This document shows, one piece after another, positions 48,401-57,400 of a stretch of 64,000 nt of DNA. The stretch's first letter is position 1, and each line of letters opens with the position of its first letter. The translations under genes were made by a program, and so were the position numbers. This DNA comes from Siphonodentalium dalli. Its lineage: Eukaryota; Mollusca; Scaphopoda; Gadilida; Siphonodentaliidae. The notes under the pieces were generated by a model. That model was given only the letters and a program-made list of their open reading frames with translations. It had not been told where the DNA came from and searched no databases. The stretch covers positions 165,966,394 through 166,030,393 of the forward strand of contig CP136069.1 in assembly GCA_032622095.1 (NCBI GenBank). Direction: 5' to 3'.

Positions 48401-51400
48401 ACTCTCGTACGAGCCTCTACCGGGGCATACCACACCGTATCCCCCCTCAACAAGCCGTGTAACTTATAATCTACCCTGGTATCCCTGGGTACATGTACCA
48501 ATGTGTATCAGGGTACAAGTCCCCTGATATATCATGGTACAGGTCCTAATGTGAAAAGTAGAGTATTTAAGTTGACATTATAAACATGAAATCTAATATA
48601 TATTTTGAAGACCTCTGTCTGTCTGTCTGTCTGTATGTATGTATGTATGTATGTAATTTATACAAATCTACGATTCTCGACCGATCGGGACGAAACTTGG
48701 TAGGTGTGTGTAGTTTGACCAGGCGGTCGTCGTTGTCGTACTGGCGAGCCCGTGTGATGCCCGTGCAGCGCATGCGCAGACCAGATCTCGGAAACGGGTG
48801 GAGCTATCGACTTGAAATTTGGTATGTGAATGTATCTTGCCCCGGGTACGAATTTTATCGGGTCGCCGAGCCCGTGCGACACCAGCTTCGTGCATGCGCA
48901 GACCACAATTCAGTCACTTTCGGGTATATGCTTAGCAACCGTTGCTACCTATTTTCGCAAGAAATGTACCATTTTTGGCCAAATATATGTCCAGCCCCAC
49001 CAGCACGATAATTGCCACTTCGAATTAGCAAGATAACGCATCAATTGGCATGAAGTATTAATCCCATCAGATGTATATGCATTATATATTACAATTTGGG
49101 TAGTTGCCTAGCAACGGTTGCTACGGAGTATATGATTGACAATGCATACCTATCTTAAAATAATCACTTATATATCAATAACCACTATGTAAAGTTTTCG
49201 GGTACATAACCGATGTTGACCATTACAAAGCCCAGGTGTTAAAATGTGCACGCAATATGGCAAAATTTACCCCAGGGACCCAGGGTCGGGGTGCCAAACG
49301 ATACAGGGTGCCAGTGTTGAAAGGGTTAAGGTTATTGGCAGACATTTATTTTACCCTATATTATACTAGCTAATTAATATAATAATACATTTATAATGAT
49401 ATTTATAGTATATTTTTGTTTTCCTTATCACTCATCCGTCTACATCGCGTCCAGTGCACTGGTATCGTTTGTGGTTTACTTAATATTGCGATCTGTATGT
49501 CCTCGACATTGAACTGTTGTTGATCTTTTATATACTAAACAGATTCTCCCACTCTGTTAAAGTATACATTGGAATGGTCTACTATTCACTTGGAGGGATG
49601 TTCGCATGATATATGCAGATGACAGATTATTCAAGTACAGGAGAAGCCTATTTATTGAGGGAAATGTTCAGATAATAAGTTCAATGGTCATTTGTTGAAC
49701 TTATTATGTGAACACTTTCTAAGGGACAGCTACTCATCAATGAGTATTTAGTATAGAAAGGGTTCATTATTTTATAAAGCTGTGAATGTCTACATAAAGT
49801 AACAAGTAACAAAATGTGTCTTTTTTTGTATTTAGTGCAGGTCAACTCTGTGTGTTTACCTTTGGGAAAAAGCCTGCTTTCTCTCCCCTAAATGTAGTAG
49901 TTGTTCCAACAACATATTTTCAAACTTAGAAACAGCTGGTTGGAAATGGAACTTCCTTGGTGTAAACCCTGTCGCTACATCCCTGACTACATCACTTCAT
50001 GTCTAAAATACAATGAATTCTCGACACATGATGCTATGTTTCATTTCTTCTTTCTACATTTTAGGAACACTTTCTGTCACATACCTTGTATCATTTGTTA
50101 TAACGAAGGCCATTAAATGGGACATTAATATAGATTTCCATGACAGCAGCAGTACATTTTATGTTTCAAGTGAGTATATTCTCTAGTGATGTTCCGATAA
50201 TCTGAATCGGCTGATAATAGCCCATTGGATATTAATCATACCTCGCAGTTGAACATTGGCTTTTACCGATTGTCAAAACAAATAAAAACATTCTAGTTAC
50301 TAAGCACAGAATGCACACTTTAATAAACGTACGCAATACAATTATACAACCGCTAAGCTCTAGGTCTCGCGAAAAAAAAAATTGAGTAGATGGAACTATA
50401 AAAGCTTCCCAGTTGTTAAAAGACAAAAGGTGTGACCAATGGGAACTTGGGAAATCTCAGACAAATATGACAGCAATTATTATCCATCAATCTAAATTTA
50501 GTTAATAATCATTGCCATTCCATACATTGTCGCAACTTACAAGTATTCAATCAAGACTTTTACACTGTGTGCAAGTGTTCCACACACGGTCATAACATTA
50601 CTCTGAGTCGCCACCTTTGATTTCTTTGTCAAAACAACTACTGGTATACATCAAAGGTGGTGCACAACTGACGTCGGTGGAAATACTGTCGCGAAAATGG
50701 TATATATTTCTTTGATGTATTTGGCTTTGAAACTATACCGGTATAGGAGTGCAATGAGTGTATATTGGTCCATTATGGGAGCAAATGCACAGTATATATA
50801 AACATTGGAATCGGAAATCGGCCTCCAGTTATCGGAAATCGGTCTGGTGGGCTTTTTCATTATCGGAACATCACTAATATTTATTTTTTTATAGGGCCCT
50901 GCAAATAATCTATATTCATCGTATGGTTTAAAAACTAGCTCTTAATTTTTACCGTATATCTCTATTTATCTTGACCATGTTGTTTTCTGTCAAAATGAAC
51001 TGCATATTCTGAGGATAAAAAACACTTTGGTAATTGAAACAATACTCCATTCCTGATGATTCTGCATGTCGCAAATTAACCTCTTCACCGCTGATTGACG
51101 TCATGATGTTGTGTGGGGAACATTGACATTCTACCCATTTTGCAGTGGAAAAATATAATGGGAATGTCGTGAAAACTATACCAATGACTTCACGCAAAGG
51201 CTACTATCATTACCAATCCTGGAACACCATACATTGATTGAAACGTCGAGACACACTGGTTCAGTTGCACTTATTTCTTATTTCCCCATATGAATGACGG
51301 CCGCCTGCTAGTGCGCAGAAGTAGGTCCGTACTCAGTACGGACATATAGCACACAGAGTGACATTAAAGGAGTTTGCCTTGAACAGTAAAGCAGTTTGTG

Positions 51401-54400
51401 TTGGTGGGATATAGTTTGCATAGTATGCATGCTATAAGTTTGAATTGTTTGGTGAAATGTAATCGATACAGCATGCCTTTCATTAATTACGCATGCATAA
51501 TGCTCAGTGGGTTTGGGTATAATTCACGAGCTGTGTCACGTCGTGAACTACACCCACCACACTGGGCACTATAACCATATAGTCAACTCCAAGCCATATG
51601 ATGGGAGTCATGCTGGTGCAGCATTAATGATCCTGTGCCAATGTATTCTCTTATATATTCAAGTCTTCCATAGGGAGCCTCACATATATAAGAAAATACA
51701 CTGGCTTACAATGTCAATGTAACTATTGTATGCCAATTTATTCTCTTGTATATGCAAGCTCCAGTCATGGAAGGGTTAAGTATATGCTCTACTGACAGCC
51801 ATGATCTTGGAGGGTAATTTTACATTTATTCGATTAAACGTACACAATCAGATTTGATGGTACCAGTATCATCAGATTCCAATAACAACAACATTTCTTC
51901 AAAATATGCTTTAGTTATCAGAATCGATTAATTACCAAAATATAATGCTAACCACTATCAACTCTTTTTCTGATAACCCTGAGCTTTATAGGTGGGTTCA
52001 TCGACTCGAATCAAATATGTTTTACCCCTGAAACCAAAGAAATGGTAATTTAGGAGCATTTAGGATTATGTATCATTAACCAATCTCTGTAGAGCTTCAA
52101 ATTCTTTCAGTGATCTCTCCATAATGCTGTATAACATAAGTGTTGTTAGGATAAAGCTGTTCCGTGATAGTGTTGAGTCAACAGTTGCCTCGACTCCCCT
52201 TATTTTTATGTCTAGAGTTGCTAACTTGTCCTGACAAATAAAGATGTTGTGTCTTATTGGAGGTAGCATCCGATGTATTTGTCATCAATTTGAAAAGAAT
52301 ATACGCTATTTCGTAAACATTTCAGTTTCTTTCCTTCCAGATTTCAACTCAAACTTTGCTGCATTAACAGGAATAGCTGGACTAGCCTATTTTATACATA
52401 ATTGCGTGTTGCCAATTGTAAGATTGCAGAAAAATCCACAAAATAATGTAAGTGCATTGTAATAGGGAACTGAAATTAGATTATATAAAAATTGTAATGG
52501 TAACATGTAGTCAAGCTCAAGTCTGACATTTGCAGAATGAAGTCCCCAGAGGGTGAATTTAGTGACGCTATTCTGCAGTGCGAGCTAGAATCACCAAATT
52601 CACCCTCTGTGGCCTCAACTGCTATGGGCGACGAATGATCAGATTGAAGTTCCCCAGTTGAAGTTGGTGATGTTTACCCATTAGTCACCTGGATTATGCA
52701 TTTTATCTTCTGCAAATTAGGGGATATAGAGTCCCCAGAGGGTGAATTTAGTGATGCTAGCCCGCCATGCATGATAGCGTCTCTAAAATCACCCTCTGGG
52801 GACCTCATTTTGCAAATGTCAGACATACTAAGTTCAGACTTGCATGTAGTCAGAAAAACAGGTCCTTCTAAATTCGTCTTTTGGTTGGAAACTTATAAAT
52901 AAAGAGTTAAAATATGGCATGAACATTTCCGTACCTACATCTTACTATATATTTTGGGACTTCTGTCTGTTTGTCTGTTTGTTAGGCCAAACTTTTTTAT
53001 TTTCCTGCTTTACGGATCCGCCGACCCTGTTTTATATGGCCCGACAAGGAAATAAAAATCAAATATAATTTTTATTTTTATTTTCACAGCCAACAGCTGT
53101 TTCTGCTTATCAGTAACAAATTATCTAACCACATTTCACTGATTAAAGATGCATAGGACACACCAACTATAGATATCTCTGGCTTTAATTACTTTTAACT
53201 ACATCCATGAAAACTGAGAAGTCAGCTTGAGTTTATATGTGTTGGCCACCAAGATACCTGTTTGCTTTCTATAAATCTTGACATCTCTTTAAAACTTTAA
53301 ATGGCCTTTAGAATACATTTTGTATTCCTGGGAATTTACGGTGATCTTTATGACTGAAGACTGAAGAGTATGTGGGTTTGCTCAAGTTGCACATTCACTA
53401 TTTATCACTACCGGTACCACTAATCTCACCATTCCCATGTGTTTATTAACCTCTCTATACTAAATACTCATTGACCATACAAGTAGATTCCTCAGGAAAG
53501 GTTCAGATAATAAGTTCAACAAGTTCTAAACTTATTATGTGAACATTTCCCACCAACTAATAGGAATCCTTCTGCAAATATATTATCTGACGGCTACTTA
53601 TTTTTCCATGACATCCATCCAGATGAATAATGGACTATTTCAATGTATACATTATAACTGAATGGGGGAGTCCATTTATTCAATAATTAAAATGTTGAAC
53701 AAAAACAAACCCTTTATTTCTGGATTTTTTCAATATTATTCAATAATCTGAGCTATGTTTCAAATAATAGTACTGGATTTGAATTTTGTGATATACATCC
53801 GAAAAGTGTTCTCTATAAATGACTGACAGAGAATTATAAAGACACAGTTACAACCTTAGCGAATGTCCAAAAAAAATAAAATGATTCGAGCATTTTTATT
53901 TTTATTTTTTTTCCGACCGACCCTACCAAAACAAGGTTAAAAAAATCCGTAAAGCAGAAAAATAAAAAAGTTTGGCCTTAGCAATGGCCGGGAAAACTGC
54001 TAGATGGATTTCGACAAAATTTTATACCTAGGGATACTTTTGTCCGGGGAGTGTTTTGGATGGGTCAAATCGTGACCCCGACCTGACCTTGACCTTCAAA
54101 ATTGTCAATTCAAGGTCAAATTGCACATTTCGACGGACAGATTTCGACGGGTACTTTTGTCGGGTGCTTTTGTCCGGGGAGTGTTTTGGACGGGTCAAAT
54201 CATGACCCCGACCTGACCTTGACCTTCAAAATGGTCAATTCAAAGTCAAATCGCGCCTTTTGACAGATGGATTTCGACAGGTACTTTTGTCCGGGGAGTG
54301 TTTTGGACGGGTCAAATCGTGACCCCGATCTGACCTTGACCTTCAAAATGGTCAATTCAAGGTCAATCGTGCCTTTTGCCGGAAAGCAGAAGGGAAACAG

Positions 54401-57400
54401 CCCTGACGAAGTCGGGCCCACCAGCTAGTTTTCATATAAAACAAGACTCAACTTGTTGTGTTTGAACCAGATGAATTTTTGATGCTGTGCAGGATAGCAT
54501 CACTAAATTCACCCTCTGGGGACCTCATTCCGCAAATAACAGACACACTATTTGCAGACTTGGTGTGCTGGGCTGTTTACATTATGGTCATTTTCCCGTG
54601 GAAAAATATAATGCTATATCCTGAAAACCATAAAACTGACTCTGCTGAAAGGCTATTATCATTCACAATCCTCAAACATCATACACTGTTTCAATGATGA
54701 GATACAATCATTACAACTTCTGAGTCCAGTTATTAGAAATGACCGACTACTAGTGTGCTGTAGTGGGTACATATAGCTGTCAAGAGGTTCAGGAAAATTT
54801 CACATAATCTACTTAATGAGTTAAAACAGTTAGGACATCAGTGTATAGGGCTGCAACAATGAATTGCAATTTTGATGCATCGCGATTCTTTCATTGCATT
54901 ACATAGTCAAGATGTTACCACGATGGATCACAATTCATGTTTGAAATAGCATCAGCAGCTTCCTACTCATCACAGTTGTTGGAAATTTATGTAAAAAAAA
55001 AAAAAATTATAACTATTTCCACCACTATTTAAATTACTATTATAGACTGTTGTGGAAATCTTAATTTTTTCAGTTTTTTGACACAAATTTCAAACAATTG
55101 TGCTACCCATGTACTGAACTCTGATTAGCATTTCCAACCATTCAACAAACAAGTTTAGGTACAATCAGACTGTAAAACTGTTAAATTTGTTTCAATAGTT
55201 ATGTCAATTTGTGACAAAATAGATATATAAAAATTAGCTTCAATGTACATGTATTTACAGTGTAGAGCTGTCCATCATTCATTATTCTGGATTGACAGTT
55301 ATCAGATTAATCAACTTCCTGAATTTGCATTCCGATGTGCATTGCATGGTAGGGGAAGATTTGTGATGCGCATCGCATCGTGAGCCCTCCTCATGGTTGC
55401 AGCCCTATCAGTGTATGCTGCCATTCTGAGCTTGAGCATGAACAAAGTATATAGTGATAAAAGTGAGATTCAAAGAGCTGCGTACTAAATATTTTGTCAC
55501 TTTGTGATAATTATCTTCAGTCTTATTTAACCCTTTCTATACTGAATGGATTCTCCCATTCAATTATAAAAGTATACATTGGAATGGTCTATTATTCCTT
55601 TCGAGGGGTGTTCAGGACAAAGGTGGTTTAACTTATTCTCTGAACATTTCCTAAGGGAACTACTACTCGCTGATGAGCAAGCCTTGAAATAGTGTGTCTG
55701 TCATTTGCAGAATGAGGTCCCCTGAGGGTGAATTTAGTGATGCTACTCCGCATAGCGGGCTAGCATCACCAAATTCACCCTCTGGGGACCTCATTCTGCT
55801 TACAACTCAGCAGAATGAGGTCCCCAGAGGGTGAATTTGGTGATGCTAGCCCGCTATGCGGGGTAGCATCACTAAATTCACCCTCTGGGGACCTCATTCT
55901 GCAAATGACAGGCACACTATTTCAAGGCTTGTCAATGAGTATTTAGTATAGAAAGGGTTAATTACCAATGATCTTGTGCATTTTTGTTTTCAGATAAGAG
56001 ATTTAGCGATTGCATACGCGCTTGTATGTTTAACATACGTCTTTATTGGTGTAGTATTCTACATATCATATCCAACAACAAAAGATTGCCTCGAAGACGT
56101 AAGTTTAGACATATTAGATAGAGTTAGATTGGAGAACACCAGACTTCGCATTTCAAGCATCAAGAAACTATGATATTCTATGATATCACTGCTGGTCCAA
56201 TGGTAGTTGAGCTATAGTCTGTCAATAAGCTCAAGCCTTGAAATAGTGTGTCTGTCATTTGCAGAATGAGGTCCCCAGAGGGTGAATTTAGTGATGCTAC
56301 CCCGCATAGCGGGCTAGAATCACCAAATTCACCCTCTGGGAACCTCATTCTGCTGAGGTGTAAGTAGAATGAGGTCCCCAGAGGGTGAATTTGGTGATGC
56401 TAGCCCGCTGTGCGGGGTAGCATCACTAAATTCACCCTCTGGGGACCTCATTCTGCAAATGACAGACACGCTATTTCAAGGCTTGAATAAGCTTATAACA
56501 CCTGAACTTCTGTTTTACCACAAGTAGCAACAGCATTTAATACGGACTATAATAGTATGTTTCATTAAAGTGAAGTGAAACACTCAGGTGGGTGATATAA
56601 TAGAAATGGAGAATAATCTTGCTCATATGTAATTATTTTAAGAAATAATATATCCAAATTGACATCACACACCGTTATTATTATATATGAATTAAATGCA
56701 ATGACTCTCAATGGCGAAATAATTTGCATTAGTTTATCGCCGATAGTAGTACCCCAAATTGAGAAGTAAATATTTACAATTGACTGTAGTTCAGACGATG
56801 TTTTCTATGGAGTTGAACGGTCGATTTGTTTAAGATTTTCGGCGATGGTTAGTAGAATGCTACATTCCTCCAGTTGGCATAGCCAGGTTTTCCGCTTGCG
56901 CGACAGGGGATCCCTTTTGGGGTCCCATCCCCTTGCTCAATTTTTCCCAAACCATACATGATACATCACATTCATATAAAGTGAACTGTGCAGGGGTGAA
57001 ATAATAAAATGCCAATATGTGTGAAATATAATCCTACATGATGACGTTGTTGGCATTGTTTTGTCAAAGACAACGATTGTGTTTTATTTGATGTTGCGCG
57101 ATTCCCTTTGATCTTGATTGGAGTGTAGCAACGTTGATAGAATGCATGAACAGCATGCACAGGCTACTTGCTTTGATGAAGTGAATTCAGTTGAATGGTC
57201 AAGACCAAACACCTGTTGGTATTTTTTTATCAGTCATAAAATAAATCATGAGCCATAAAGAAGGTTATTAAAAACGAAAACTGAAACCCGAGGATGCCAA
57301 AGCCAAAGGGACCAAGACAATCAGCGGATTTTTCGTGTCGACACCTGAAGTTGAACAGAGAGATGTTCCCACGACGCATAACGAATCTACATAGGTGTGT

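Larger units (their letters stand above)
45496..49325 (+). mobile_element. piggyBac transposon, 3.83 kb, with matching ends and TTAA sites
   Basis: Both ends carry the 12-bp inverted repeat CCCTTTCAACAC (45496-45507 and complement 49314-49325), each bordered by the target duplication TTAA (45492-45495, 49326-49329). It contains a broken transposase (45987-47519), a tandem repeat (47680-48005), a long hairpin (48355-48465) and a Helitron-like insertion start near 48592. It sits in SLC38A9 intron 9 in the gene's orientation. Confidence 0.88.

Noticed and set aside
52066-52269. 67-codon - strand ORF in SLC38A9 intron 10
   Set aside because: It overlaps a dispersed repeat boundary and lacks domain or splice support, although it has coiled-coil-like text.
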